DNA of 64,000 nucleotides, taken from Zarea fungicola (lineage: Eukaryota > Ascomycota > Sordariomycetes > Hypocreales > Cordycipitaceae). Shown here one piece after another: positions 34,030-47,500 of this stretch; position 1 is the first letter of the stretch; each line of letters opens with the position of its first letter. The stretch is taken from NCBI GenBank assembly GCA_900169235.1, contig FWCC01000135.1, forward strand, positions 62,001 to 126,000, written 5' to 3'. Below the pieces are notes generated by a model that saw only the letters and a list, made by a program, of their open reading frames with translations, ran no database searches and was not told the origin of the DNA. A program made the translations under genes and the position numbers.

Positions 34030-36950
34030 TTCTCGGCCTGTATTGCGCTCCTTTTATTGTCAAGTTTTAGACTCAGTCAGGAAGTGCTGCTGGTGCCGGC
34101 TCTGAACTGGACAAGTCCCGACTCTGCTGATTAGCACCCTCAGGACATATTGTGTGGTGTTTGCTTGGAGTAAAAATCTGCCTCTGCAAGAGTACGCTCC
34201 CGGGTGAAGCTTCCCTGCTAGTGAGATGACGTAACGCAGAGCCATGCTAAAAGAAAGTTAGTTAACCAGGTTTCATTAGCAGAATACGAGGAGTAATAAC
34301 TGATTTAGTCGCTGCGTCGGGCGCTTGGTTAACTAGTTTAAGCTCGTTTCCAGGGTGGACCGCCGGAAAGCAAGTTCATAAATTTTTGTCTTCTGGGCAA
34401 GCTAGCCAGATAGAGACTTACGAACGTCTCCGGGCTATTTGTTCTTTGCTGTCTCTCTTTGCTGGTCGTTTTGAAAGTGGCAGGATGCCTAAGCCACCGG
34501 TCGCATAGTTCTAATAATTGGCATGAGTACAGCGATGACTACGGTACTGGCGCTATATTTCAGTTTACTATTATGGACTACTTGGAAGTTCTAAAGGATT
34601 TGCTCCAAACACGTCGACACAATGACAAACTTTCGTCAATGCCAACCTGAGGTGTACTTTGCTGCCCGCCTTAGACAAGGTCGAACATGGATAAGAATCC
34701 AATATTTTTTCGCGTGACATAACTTCCCTTGGCGTGTGGCTTTCATAGACTTTTGATCTCAGCTTGGTCTATTGCCATTACCTTGGTCTGACGATCCCAG
34801 GTCGGGCAAATCAGGTGTAGGTCATTGGCAATTGCTCCGACTCTGGTAACAATCTTACGTGCCTTAAGCGCAGATCTGTTTTGTTTTGGTGTTTTTGATC
34901 TCCTTATGGACTTTGATTCGCGAGTTTCGTGCTATAGACTGGGCTGTATGGCACACGAAGCTGCTATTGTGTCACATCTCCCATAGTCAGAACTTCACTG
35001 TTACTTATACCTATCGTCACAATGTCAAAATTTAAATTTTCAACTTTAGGCCTTCATCGACTGGAGGTTTTTGTTGCTAATATATGGACCTAAAGTTACA
35101 AATTCCCGCGTCTTACCTATCCATTCAAAAACACATTTCGAGTGGCAAGGCACGACTTAAAACTGCATGATGTATGGTGGACCTGTCGGTTACATCGATT
35201 GGTCATACCCGGTACAATAGTAGTGGGTATAATACCATATGCTGTGGCATTCATTCGGAAACTTGTCTTTTCCATACCCCCCATGCACAGTTATCTCGTT
35301 CTTTCGTCCGTTGTAATTGCGCCATTGTGTTATTAATATGGTAGTACGGCCCAGCGCTCGACGGCATTTGTATGCGGCGTACTCGCGCTCTTTCGCGTTA
35401 TTACATCAATGTCTTACTTCCCCTCACGCATATATGTCCCGTCCCCCAGTCTGAATGACCATTGGCCAGTGCCTCCATCGGCATAATATCGTCCGCAACA
35501 AGATTCGCGCCACGTGTGCCAGGATATTATGGCGCTGGCATCTGTCCAGTCGACTTTCTTTATCTAATTGAAGCGTCTTTTACAATATCTCTCTTGTGCT
35601 CGGGGCATTTTACTTTGTAGATGTCACCCTTCAAGTTCAGCCCTGGCGGCTCGGCCCGCCTCACCCCGACCCACCACCCACTATGGGTTACGCCAGTGGA
35701 TGGCAGACAGCATGCTTGTATTCTCTATACTGATATTCGAATTTGAGTCCATGAGCACTCATATAAACTGTTTCTAGCAATGAAGCGGTTAAAATAACAA
35801 GGGATAGCAGTGTAAGCTATAGAGCGTAGGTGAGCCCCAGGCTCATCCAGAGGGAAGATACTAGAAGTTCAAACTGAAATCTAGGGGATTCAAACCTAAG
35901 AGGACGTGCAGTTTTGTCCAATATAACCAAATCATGATTTAGTCAACGTGGCTGGCTGATGTGAATGAAGTATACAAGAGTGCGGGTACCCGTATCGGCA
36001 CCATGCTTGCAGCCCGTCACGTCCAATGGAGTGCACCTTTATCTGCAATCTTTGAAACTTGTTCTTACATATCATTATCTGCCATCGACAATGCTCTCAT
36101 ATATACATGAACCATAGTATGTTCAGTAACACGCACGAGATTAACTACTGTTGTAGACACAGCATCCTGCCACGAATCCGAGTATCCGGTCTGGGGGCGG
36201 GTCTGGCGATGGAGGGATCTATGTTCCGCACTCCACCACCTGCTAACAGTCGGCATATTTCATAAGACCGGTCCAAGCTCAGCTTGCTTGCCCAATCAGA
36301 GTGCTGCTCTGCAGCCCAGACTCGGGTGAATATCTGCCAATTCTGTGGTGCATATCTCAATGCTCCAATTACGCAATTGCCGTTATAGAGTGCCAAGGGC
36401 CACACACTGCAGCTGCGCTGCTATGCGAAGGATGCAGCATATTCGTGTGCCTTGTCTGCAGATTTCTTTATTGTCCAGAGCAACTCGACAGCAGCTCGAT
36501 TCATGCAAGTGCATCGAGCAGGGAATGAGCAATCGATAATCACTAAACACACGTGCATTGCTGGTCTTGTCTCATTAGCGATAGAGTTATTCGGAAGGAT
36601 ACCCACGTTGAACCTGAAACCATGTTCAAGGATGCATTTAAATGCACAATGATCACTTGCTTGGATCTGCGCGCCAAGACTCGCCCTCGGCAAGATGGCG
36701 CAAAGGCTGGCTGCACCCGTCGCAATGTTGAATGCCACAGCATAATGCATCCTCATGTATGAGTTGGCAAATGCAGATCCAGGAGAAAAGAGCAAACTTT
36801 ACAATAACTGCATCATATTCGCATATGATGGAAACAGTCGTGGGCTACATAATCAGCTCAATAGCCCAGGCATAGACTTGACTCTCATCAACACACATAC
36901 AAGAAAAATTCACATCATTTCACCTTTACCATACATAAATTGCGGCAAAC
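34030..36950. other. Gene-poor interval holding repeat copy 1
   Basis: 2.9 kb with no supported gene. A diverged dispersed repeat lies at 35694-35970. Several short open frames lack any coding character. Confidence 0.55.
35694..35970 (+). repeat. Dispersed repeat, copy 1 (direct)
   Basis: About 277 bases match 43687-43942 in the same orientation. Shared blocks include CTGATATTC, AAACTGTTTCTAGCAATGA, GTTAAAATAACAAG, AATCATGAT and GTGGCTGGCTG. Many differences are C/T or G/A, with small indels. Neither copy is coding. Confidence 0.85.
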
Positions 36951-37464
36951 ATGGCTCTTTTTGAACTCCCCGCCCACAAGCTGGACATGGACGAGCCATC
37001 TCCATCCGAGCAGTTCGAGTATGAAGGCAGAACCTTTTATCGCTGGATGCTCACTGGCACAGAGCGATCTCACATTGCTAGCATGTTGAACATTAATGGT
37101 ATGTAGCATTCGACTGTCCCATGAAAGACTCCATCCTCCTCGCAGAATTATTCTTAGCCAGCATGGAATGCTGTCCGCTGAGCGCTCATCTGCTTGGGTA
37201 GCGTCCGAGCTCACAATCTCGGGCAGCAACTTTTTAGAGGACCGCTCCGAGTGTCGTGAATGCGGCAAGCAGTCTGGCCTTGACGACTTTGTCCACAACG
37301 CACTCTACGCCGGCATCCATTCCGCCGACTTTATGAAGGACTTTATCCTCAGCGGAGCCGGCAAGAACGTGCCCTTCTCGGAGCATGAGCTTACCTGCTC
37401 GCGCTGCGTTACCAAGCACGAGGGCACCAAGTCCTGGCTTGCCTTCCCACCATGGCCCAGCTAA
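36951..37464 (+). CDS. Small protein with two CxxC motifs, frame uncertain
   Basis: Exon 1 (36951 to about 37098) begins MALFELPAHKLDMDEPSPSEQFEY and is clearly coding-like. The second coding block, about 37146-37464, ends with SRCVTKHEGTKSWLAFPPWPS and holds ECRECG and CSRC, a CxxC...CxxC pair that could bind zinc. The obvious intron (GTATGT at 37099 to CAG at 37145) puts the two blocks in different frames. A weak GTTGAA donor at 37085 would join them, or there is a small frameshift near 37150. The gene may be spliced unusually or broken. The family is not recognised; total length would be about 150 residues. Neighbouring DNA is repeat-rich and the next gene is also disrupted. Confidence 0.5.
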
Positions 37465-40400
37465 TTCTGTTCTGGAAGTCTTATGTACCAAAAGCCTGGT
37501 GACAATACAAGTGTCGTGGGTGATGCAAGTTCATTTGGCAATGGCACGGACTTTGCACTCCTCGCCGCCTGTTTATGATTGGATGTCGCCCTGTACATCG
37601 TTGGGGGCTTGGCAGAATAGCTGATAACGCAATGAATAATACTGTGCTTGTAAAGACTGTACATGACCCTAAAGTCTTTATTTTTGATTTCATGGTTTCA
37701 GACGGAGAAATTTTAAACGTGATGGAGTGACGAGCATTCAATGAGAAAGTGGCCTGCTGTTGGTAGCTCGTGGCTTCAGCATGGGCACGCGCCTCTGCAG
37801 CTGGGAAACCCGAGATAATTGCTACGATCATACAAATCGTAAGTTAGAAAACCCCGTCGCCAAACTGAGTCCAAGGGGATTGATTGAAGGAATAACTAGT
37901 CAGTCTTATTCGTTGTGTTTCCTTAGCGGATTCCAATGCGTGCAAATCATAAGCTTGTAAATATAAATGTGTTTGTCATTATATGAGTCTAAAGAGAGAA
38001 CCTGTGAAACTCTTTGCTTTAGATATTAAAAAGCAACTAGTTACATCTCCCTCCCTTAAATTTAAAACGAGGTTTATGGTTTTGCTCCTATAATTTTGCT
38101 ATAGCATTATAATTGCGCGGGGTGTAATTATCGACTCTTCAAGGGGCTCGACCTAGGCGGAGCCTTCGCTTTTACAGGTAAACCGCATAGTAACTTAAGC
38201 AGGCTACTAGGGGCACCCTATTAGGGTGTATCCTTGCACCCTCCCTCTATAGCTCCTTTTCTTAGCCAATTAACTACTTCATATCTATGTGTAATTCCTG
38301 TTCTGCGTGACAATTATAGTAGGTATTATAGTGGATAAAAACATTGCGACAGGCAAAACAGTGGGAGGAACAGTGGGCTTTACAGCGTCGCATCAAGCTC
38401 TTTAAAGTGCTCTGCTGTTAGGACACCGTACACCCTGGTTATCATCATAAACAGGTTACAGGTTACAGGTCAAAGCATAAAACTTAACTCAGTTTAATAG
38501 CATACTTACTTTGATAATGCCATTTATTTCAAAGTCCCCCCCCCTTTACACAGGTCTCAGTAAATGTGATTTTAAATCCTATATTGAAATACGTATTGTA
38601 ATGATAAGGGAGAATAACGAGTGGGCTTCCAAGAAAAATTGTCCAAAGACATTTCAAGTTGGCAGACCGTTTACTTGGACAAAGATTCTAATACTAGAAT
38701 GTATGCGTATAGGAGAATCCAATGACAACTGGCATGGTTGGAGCAAGGGCAATGATAAATACGACAAGAGTCAGCCCCGCACCGATCACAATAACGTTGC
38801 CCGCAACTGTTGCAACCTTGAAGCTCTGTTCCCCGAAAGTCCACTGTCTAAACGGTATGATTAGTGAATGTGCGCTAGAGTTCTTATAATCGGCCATGAC
38901 GTTGGAGTGTAGTAGATTTCGGCATGGGGTCGAATCGCTCAGTCGGCAAGTTCATCAAGAAACTCTGTTGCTTCAGTCATTTCTGATATGGTTCTTTCGA
39001 CTAATAAAATGTCAAGGAGGGGCTCAGAAATGGGATGCTATCCCTCGCGACGGGGAAATTTTACTTGGGTCCCCGCCGAAGCAAGCCATTTCTAGTGAAG
39101 AATGCACCAGTCGCATAGCCGAGACCATCTAACCTTGGCTTCATATCCGGTTACTATTCCCTAAATAAGGGTCCGAGACATGGCTTGGCCTTTGCTAAGC
39201 GTTAAATCAATTTTTCTCTAGCCGGGACAGGGATCTCTAGCTGAGACAGTGAGGATACTCTCGTTAACTAATGTCCGCTTTTCCTGTTTCTCTCTTAGAC
39301 AATTACCTTCCGCGCTTACCGCAGCACTCTGTTTCACTTTATTTTCTTTTTTACGTCGAGAGTAAACGCATGTGTCGGCGGATTATTGGCTACTGAAACT
39401 CCACCAGTCGTATACCGAAGTCTGTGGTCGCTGCAAGTCTCAACAGTCGGCACCATTATGGACAGAAATCATCTGAGAAGTATCACAGATGAGTAAAGAC
39501 TGCAACTAATACACCAGACAAACCGAGCCAAGCCCAGCACTTCTATAAATCAATAATTGCTTGTTACACTTCACAGTAGCAAATATGTGGGCCTTGATAG
39601 ACAAGATATCAGGGTCGCACGCCATGATACCTCCAAGACATTTACCATTTAAATTCTACCAAATTTCTTACCAGTACCTTTACTATATATATTCCATTGC
39701 AGTAAATGGTATGATTCTGAATCAATGCCTACCAATGCAGTCAGAGTAGCGGTCAAGTACGGAAGACAACTTGCTTAACGAACAATCTTACATGCAACGT
39801 CTCATTCTAATCCTCGTCAGTACGAGGTAGCCAGCTCAGAATTACTCAAAGCAACCCTTTTCACTCCTGCAAGTCATGAGGATGAGGCTTTTGTGGCGTG
39901 TTTTTGCCGATTAACTCATCTGGTGCCATACCTAGAAAGTTGCATCAATCGTGGGAATAGACCGTATCTGCGACTCTTTTTGGTTTGCCTAGCTGTACCA
40001 GCCATGGAAGGTGGGAAACTGAGACAGTTACTACCCCCTGGAAAGGCAAGGGACGGGATGACCTGGGGGGGTGTGCAAGAAACAGTTTCACCGCACCCGC
40101 ATACATGCTGCTTCTGGCCAGACACATGATTACTGAGCCCTTATTCATGAGGGGTTTTCACATGTTGCATTGAAACAGAGACATAAATGTAAATTCAATT
40201 GGTAAGTTTAAGACAACGTAGACATCTCTGATTTCCATAGTGTCACAAGAAGGATGGGGAGCTAGGATTCTGACATTCCACCAAAGGTACGGCCAAATCA
40301 AGCCGTTTGAATACCGTGCATCGGCACAAGCGGTTAGATGCTTGATAGGAAAAGAATAAATACCCGGTCTAATCTCCTCGAGATGTCATGTTAAAGCACG

Positions 40401-40465
40401 CGCCGGAAATTTACCAGCACCAGAAAAAAAACAAAACGTCCATAAAGCCAAGATTTGCTATCAAT
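37465..40465. other. Gene-poor interval with probable RIP-affected relic
   Basis: 3 kb with no firm gene. 38040-38350 is AT-rich with many TA dinucleotides and looks like mutated repeat DNA. A short minus-strand frame at 38694-38897 is listed separately. Confidence 0.5.
38694..38897 (-). CDS. Possible small single-pass membrane protein or exon
   Basis: The frame encodes 67 residues with one strong hydrophobic segment, VIVIGAGLTLVVFIIALAP, after a polar start. A CCGTTTAG acceptor-like sequence precedes ACAGTGG inside it, so the region could be the last exon of a spliced gene. No upstream exon was found, and it may be chance. Low confidence. Confidence 0.2.
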   Translation of the reverse strand: MADYKNSSAHSLIIPFRQWTFGEQSFKVATVAGNVIVIGAGLTLVVFIIALAPTMPVVIGFSYTHTF

Positions 40466-43323
40466 ATGTCTTCTGACAATTCTACTCAGCCTCAAGCAGC
40501 CCAGAAGGGTGAGGGAGACACGGCATTGGATAAGATGATAGCTTCAGAAAAGAATAGTGAGTCCCAGAACATCATTTAAAATCTCAACTCACATAGTTTA
40601 GGTCTTTCTGTCAGGGTAAACATCGTCGACGGCACCAGTGTCAAGGAGGGTTTTTATCTCAAACTTCCAACATCGATCAACAAGGAGACAGCAGAACTCT
40701 GGGTCTTTCGAGAGTACTTTTCAAAGTCCAAAGAATGCGCAGAATTGTAAGCTGATGAGTAGTTCTTCGGTTAGCAAGTACTGACGTCACTGTTAAGTGC
40801 TCTATTGAACTTTTGTTCCAAGGACAATGCGGTATTTGGGGACAGATATTCCATGAAAGAATATCTGCAGATAGTCAGCCAGGGCAAGTCTGAAACTGAC
40901 GTTATGGATGTGTATCTGAAGAAGAGTGACGCACCCACTCCTGTTTTGGTATGGTTGACTTGAATGAACTTTTTCCGCAAGCTAACTATCCCAGGCTGGT
41001 GTATCTTCCTACGGCCAGGTTATGGACGCCGAAAAGCTCGCACTACTCAAAGGTTCATTCAACGACACTTCATTCAAGATCTTGACAGGGACTGCTGCCA
41101 AGTAAGAGAACACCTTATACATTGGAGTATGTTTCCTAAGCTAATATATTCTAGGTATCCTTCCGAACTTGAGGAACAAGAGTGGTCGGTTGTCAACGAG
41201 AACAATTCGTTGTGCTACGGATTGAGCGTCATTCGACGTCCCAACAGCGTTGATCCCACTAAAAAAAATGTTGGTGGGACTTGAAAGACCCAAGTATCCA
41301 GGTGAGTAACACGGAAGCCAGTAACCTCACCAGCTGTCCACCAATAACACCACGTTTTACACAGCGTTTCGGATGAAAGGGAGGCAGGTTCCATCAGAGC
41401 AGATATTGAGCACATCTGTTAAAGATGTAGTCGTAAGTCTTTTGTAAACCAATAATATCCCATTGAGCACGGTGCTTAACTGACATTGTGTAGTTGAACC
41501 TCCGCATCCCAGACTACATGATCGACGACCAATCTTATGTCTCCTGCTATGAAACTAAGAGCAAGCTCCAAGCCTCTATGGCTCGTTCTTTGTTTTCAAA
41601 GTTTGATGTGAGCTACGCAGCGTTTGTACCACTCTTTGCAACTGGCGGTTTACTTCTCTTCTAATCTCCCAACAGCTCTACGTCGATTTTTGGCTGCGAT
41701 ATAGACATTGAAATGAGCTATGGACAAACAGGAAAAAGCAAATCGACCACTGACGGTACTCAAACCGGCACTTGCGTCGCGCTTGCTTACAATGTTAGTC
41801 CCAAGCAAGGATAGCCATCAAGTGCCTTTATGTTAATCATCTCTAGTTCCCACGAGTTACGCTCTTCTTGAATGAGGATACTCTGCAGCTGACTGAACAG
41901 TGCGAAGCCGCGCTGAAGAAAGTTACAAGCAAGGAAGCCATGGCCAATTTTTTGCAGGACTACGGTAGGAGGAGAGAGGAGAATTCTGGCTCCGCCACCT
42001 AACTTGCTAATATTGCTTAGGTGAATTTTTCAGTACCCGCGTCCAACTCGGCGGCCGCTTGTTCTCGAGGGACAAGACGGAATCGACGGATAAGAGTGAA
42101 GTATCCAATTTAGAAAAGTCGATGAAAGTAGCAGCAGCAGCATCATTTAGCGGCTGGGGATCTTCGGCTTCCGTTGATGTTTCATATGAATCAGCATCCA
42201 CAGCCAAGAACCAAGCTCAAAGTGCCAAATCCTCGAGAGCTCTCACTTGGGAAGCCAATGGCGGAGACACACTCCTTTGCAACAAGTATGCCCAACCAAC
42301 TCAAAATTATACTCTGTCTACGTACTGACCAGATTCGCAGCCCAACGGAATGGGCCGCCACGGTAGCGTATCATTGGAACTGGAGGATCACAAAGGTAAG
42401 ACCAAGATTCTTGCCATGCCCAAGCAGAAAGGCTGACTTTCATCAACAGCAAGATCGTGTTTCCCATATAATTGATTTGATCGGCAAGTTTTCAGGCTAT
42501 GGATCACTGCCTAAAACTGCGAAAGGGTGGTATTCATCTGCCATGCCTACGGTCCCAAGAGAACCGCAGGAGTTTTACTTGAATCAGTCTGGTTTTAAAG
42601 ATGGTAGATATCTTGTGACATGTGACGAGAGACGGTACAGCATGGGTGCGTGAAAATGAGCACCATACGAAGGCTCTTATCTGAAGCACAGCTACTGACC
42701 AAAAGGGCATACAGAAATGGCCGCCAATGCTTTCAACACTACCGAGGAGGCGCGCAATCGAATCCCTATCGGAGGTGATTGGAAAGATTTCGGATGTCCA
42801 TTCCTGGGCCCTAAGCAACGCATGCTTGACCTTGCTTCACTTCGCTACAGGGTTGAGCACTTTGATGGAGGAGAAGTATCCGAGGTACGAATTGACTTTG
42901 CGTTGCCATGATAAACACACCGCTGACTCTGCATCCTACCGCGCATGTAGGTTCACTACAGAACCTCCTATCGCCTTCAAAATATAGCCACGAAGCTCTA
43001 CATCGACCATGAAGTAAAAAAACGCGACGGTGTCAAGCAGAACTACATGAAGCGTTCGTGAATGGGCTGTTCTGTACGCCAAAAAGAAGAAGGGGGGCTC
43101 AGGCCAGTATATCGAGTTCCACAATCCGGATAACACGGCGAGCACGGGCGCCATAGCAGATGGTGCAACCGTTCTCTTGAGCTTTGGTGATGGCTATGTG
43201 CGCGAATACGATAGCAAGGATGACCACGCATTCTTGGAATATGTGAAGAGCCGTACTACGGACTCTGCTGTGAGGCTGGTCTTCCGCAAGGCTGCTGTAG
43301 CAGCCTCTGATGTACTGATCTAG
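40466..43323 (+). pseudogene. MACPF (perforin-like) domain gene, frame broken
   Basis: About fourteen short exons can be traced: 40466-40556, 40602-40746, 40798-40948, 40995-41101, 41155-41301, 41365-41432, 41494-~41600, 41676-41793, 41847-41964, 42021-42285, 42341-42395, 42450-42645, 42715-42884 and 42951-43323. The MACPF signature is read across an intron: a DYG motif before the splice, then FFSTRVQLGG. The domain covers about 41155-42400. MACPF proteins form membrane pores or act in development. The frame is broken at a run of eight A (41261-41268), where the upstream frame ends at 41284, and again near 43050, where exon 14 stops at 43061 while coding continues in another frame to 43323. 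The junction near 41600 needs a weak donor. No signal peptide is seen. A genuine pseudogene or assembly indels would both explain this. Confidence 0.72.
41261..41268 (+). other. A8 run at the first frameshift
   Basis: Eight consecutive A bases. The upstream exon frame ends at 41282-41284, while the downstream, family-like frame is displaced by one base. Such runs are prone both to mutation and to sequencing error. Confidence 0.7.
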
Positions 43324-44598
43324 CCACGAAGCTTCGGTACGTGGATGCAGGCCGTCGTCGGTTAACATGCTGACCGACACAAGCCTGCCACGGATACGAG
43401 AAGTGCAGTGGCCATGGCAGTATTGTGTTTCCTTTTCCTTTGTCATTGATAGTATAAGGGAGCAATTCCCTCCCTATCTTAGGACAGTAATATGGCTACA
43501 AGTTACACCTGCATTCACACTGAGAGAAGACCTCTCAGGACAGTGCCGAACCACCTGAACGTTCTGTTGAACCAACAAAGGCATAACTGTGCCATGGCGT
43601 GATGTTTCGAGGCCAGCGTTTGGCACTGAACATCTTGGGTTCAGTGCTGGAGTATGGTCGAATTAGGTATCCAAAGGCAGTAATGTCAGCGGATGGCAAA
43701 CAGCGTGCTTGTATATCTCTGTGCTGATATTCTAATTTTAGCCTAGGATTTATATAAAACTGTTTCTAGCAATGACGTGGTTAAAATAACAAGATGAGAT
43801 AGTTTATGCTGTAGAACGTGGATGAGTATGGTCTTTATCTGGAGGAAAGATGGTACAAGTTCAATGCGAAGTCTGGGGAAGGCAAACCTTGCCCAACATC
43901 AATGAATCATGATCTAGTCAAAGTGGCTGGCTGTTTAATGAAATCCAAGATGAACTAAAAGTTATTTCTTTACTTGTTAAACTTTTCAAGATGGCGGTTT
44001 GAAAGCCCTGATATTTATTCCCTAAAGCCCGCTGAAAAGCGCAGCAAGCTATTTACAAGACAAACCGTACCGAAAAAGCAGGCTTGCTATTAAGCTAGAC
44101 AGGAATCTATCAAGCAGAAAAATTATTTATTTTTACAACTTATTTTTTTCTGCGCCAATAAAATGTTAAGCAAAGGACGCGTGCAATGCACATCATAAAG
44201 GAACTATGCCAGGCGGAAACCAGCCAAGATGGTGGCGTAGTCGCTACAGGCTTCTGTTTCTTACTCTGCGCAGCACTTATTGTTTATTCCCTCCCATGTT
44301 GGACAATTGAAGCAATCCATCTCAAGATGAGGAATTGCAAATTTACAGTTCCAAGATGCGCAAGTTCCGCGTGCATATGCAGCCTGAAATGAAGGAGGGG
44401 CGGGGTATGCAGAGTAACATTGCATGCAGGGGTTTTACCAAGCAGCCAACTACCAACAACGCAGCCTGCATTTGTTATTTTTAAACTCTTCATCACTTGC
44501 ATCCATCTCCAATTCATCTTTGTACCCCCTTGAAGAGCAAATTTGAGAACCATTGTACACCATTTCATCCTTCGCAGACAGGCTTTGCCACGGCCAAC
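43324..44598. other. Intergenic holding repeat copy 2
   Basis: Contains the second dispersed repeat (43687-43942) and AT-rich DNA. The last part is the ABC transporter promoter. Confidence 0.55.
43687..43942 (+). repeat. Dispersed repeat, copy 2 (direct)
   Basis: Second copy of the repeat at 35694-35970, same orientation, about 256 bases, with small indels. The two copies bracket 7.7 kb that holds the CxxC gene and the MACPF pseudogene. Confidence 0.85.
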
Positions 44599-47500
44599 AT
44601 GGCTCTCCCTACCGACCGGTCATTTTGGCCGTCGGCGCCGTCCTTGGCCGACTTTAGTCTTCTATTTGAGGAGTCGGCTCTTGAGATTCTGCCATCCAGC
44701 TCATTTATTTTATTCAGCTCCATCATGTTCCTCTACTATCGCTCACAGCCAGTCTACATCAGCCGCAGCCCAATTCTCTGGCTAAAGTTGGTAAGTGTCA
44801 CGCGCTTCCCGCCGTGTGCCCAATTCTTCAGACGTTAACAAATTCGCTCTTAGGCTTGTGCCGCGCTTCTTGTTAGCTTTGAAGTTGGTAGCCTCGTTCT
44901 CAGGTCTGTCTCTGCCGAGAACCCCGCTGGGGCAACGCTCGCTGCAGCGTCACTTGATCTTGTGGCCGCCATTGGCATTGCAGGCATTCTGTACGTCGAG
45001 CACCAGCATGCCATACGAGGATCCGCCTTCATCGGCTTATATCTGGCCATTGCCGTCCTCATCGACATTACCAAAAGCCGCTCATACTTCTTGCGGGGCA
45101 TGGCGTCCCTCGGCGGCGTCACAGTGGCTGCCGGCGCTGCCAGGGCTGCCCTGCTGGTCCTGGAGGAAATTCCAAAGGAGACGACGCTCATTGACCCGGC
45201 CGTCCGCGAATTCTCCGGTGGCGAGTCCACCAGCGGGTTCTGGAGCAGGACGCTCTTCCTCTTCCTCGGCCGCATGTTTCGCCTGGGCTACAGCGGCGTC
45301 CTCCGCACCGAGCGCCTCTCCAAGCTCGGCGTCGAATTCAGCGCCCGGCACCTGTTTGACAATCTGGCGCGCCGCTGGCAACGCACCATTACCAGCAAAA
45401 GAAGCAATCAACAGCATCTCACAGCAAACTCTCTTCTCTTTGCCTGCTGCATGACGTGGAAGCTGCCCATTGCCGCCATTCTCCTTCCCCGGCTCTTGCT
45501 CACCGGCTTCCTCTTCTCTCAGCCTTTTGTGCTGCAGGCCGTGGTGGTCGCCGCTGGCCAAGCGGAGCAGAATAGACAGGAAGGCGGCGGTCTCGTCGGC
45601 GCCACATTGCTGGCATTTTCAGGTGCGGCCATCAGTCGGGCGACCGCGTCCCACATGAAGTCGCGGCTGATTACTCGCGCGCGCGGCGGCTTGATTGCTC
45701 TCATGTTTGACAAAACCAGCCGCCTCAAGGCACCCGCGGCGCGTAAACACGCCGCCATCACGCACATGGGGGCGGACCTGGACGGCATCGCCGAGGGTAT
45801 CCCTCTGTGCGTAGAAATCCCAATGGCTGTCCTCGATTCGGGATTAGGCATGTATTTCCTCTCACGCTTTATCCAGGAGTCCTGTCTGTCGATTCTCATC
45901 TCCCTCGCTCTTGCGACAGTGGCAGGGATCCTGTTTGGCCGACGTTCGACAACTGCGCTCAAGTTTTGGAATGAAAAAATTGAGCAGCGGGTGACAAAGA
46001 CGTCAAGGGTACTTTCGCAGCTGGCTGCTATAAAGGCCCTCGGTCTTGGCCCCAAGATGAGTGCGTATCTTCAGCATCTGCGCGTGGAGGAAACGGAAGC
46101 TACACGCCCATTCCGAGTCGTACGGGCATTTGCTGTTGGTGCCATGAGCTTGACAGATCTCATGACGCCGGTAATTGTTTTCGCCGTTGCTTTATTTTCC
46201 AACGTTTTCGGGGACAAGATCTCTCCTCAGGTCATATACCCAACCTTGGCTATTGTTTCAATGGTACAGGGCCCTATAGCGGAACTCCTCAGGGCATACC
46301 CCGCGGTCATGGCCATGATGGGATGCTTTGAGCGAATTCGCCAATTCCTATGCCAGGAGGAGCACACAGACCCTCGACTGCTGTTGACCCACGTCCCCCG
46401 CGAAGTAACTCGCGAGTGGCCCGCGGCCTCTGATGCGCAAGTTGTCGAGACTCGGGTGGTACAGAAGGATCCGACTCGGGTTGTCCATTTCCAGGGCGTG
46501 TCGATTGCTCCAAATGGCATGGACAAGGCTCTTCTCAGTAACGTCAACCTGTCAATTACACCTGGCTCAATCACTGCCGTGGTCGGCTCCACAAGCTCGG
46601 GCAAGACTACTTTTCTGCAAGCAATTTTGGGAGAGGTCGACGTCCTAAAGGGTCTCTTGTGTGTTGATGAAATGGACATTGCACTTTGCGGCCAGGTTGT
46701 CTGGCTACCAAATGAGTCTGTTCTGGATTGTATCATCGGATCCTCAGAGTATGACGAGGAGTGGCTGTTGGTGGTAGTCCGTGTATGCAGGCTTGTACAA
46801 GATCTGAGAGACTTACCAGGCGGGCTCGGGTACATTGTTGGCAGTGGCGGCATTGCGCTTAGTGGTGGTCAACGTCAAAGAATAGGTATCGCAAGAGCGG
46901 TCTATACACGAGCACCGATGATGCTGTTTGATGACATCTTCAGTGCGCTTGATCGCTCAACTGCAAGAGCCATTTTATCAGATCTATGTGGCCATGACGG
47001 CGTTCTACGCCAGTTTGGTTCAACTGTTGTGCTATCGAGCTATCTTCGCGAGGCAATTGACGTTGCTGACAACCTCGTGTTCCTCAATGGTGAAGGTCGA
47101 GTTCTGAGCGCGCCGACTGGAGCTTACGGAGAAGTCCGCTCACAAGCGATGGCGTTGCTTGAAAATGCAAAAGTAAGAGCTGAGGAACCCTTGCCCAACA
47201 ATATCGATAGCAGCACACAGCACCACTCCTCAGTCGCCGCAGAGATGACAAGTAGGGTTCAGCGAGTCGAAGATGACGTCCGTAAACGAGGTAGCCCGAA
47301 GCTGTATATGCTGTGGATTGACCCAGTCGGACGTCTGCGATTTCTGAGCTGGAGTCTTTTTGTTTTACTTCTCTCTATTGCCGAAGTGGTGCCCAAAATT
47401 TATTTACGGTTCTGGATCGAAAACGCGCCCGGCAACAGACTTTGGTTCCTTGGCTTTGCCTTGATCCCGGCTTCGGCAAGCATATTCACATTTGCGTGCC

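Noticed and set aside
45082..46055. Minus-strand frames over the ABC transporter
   Set aside because: Shadows of the transporter exon.
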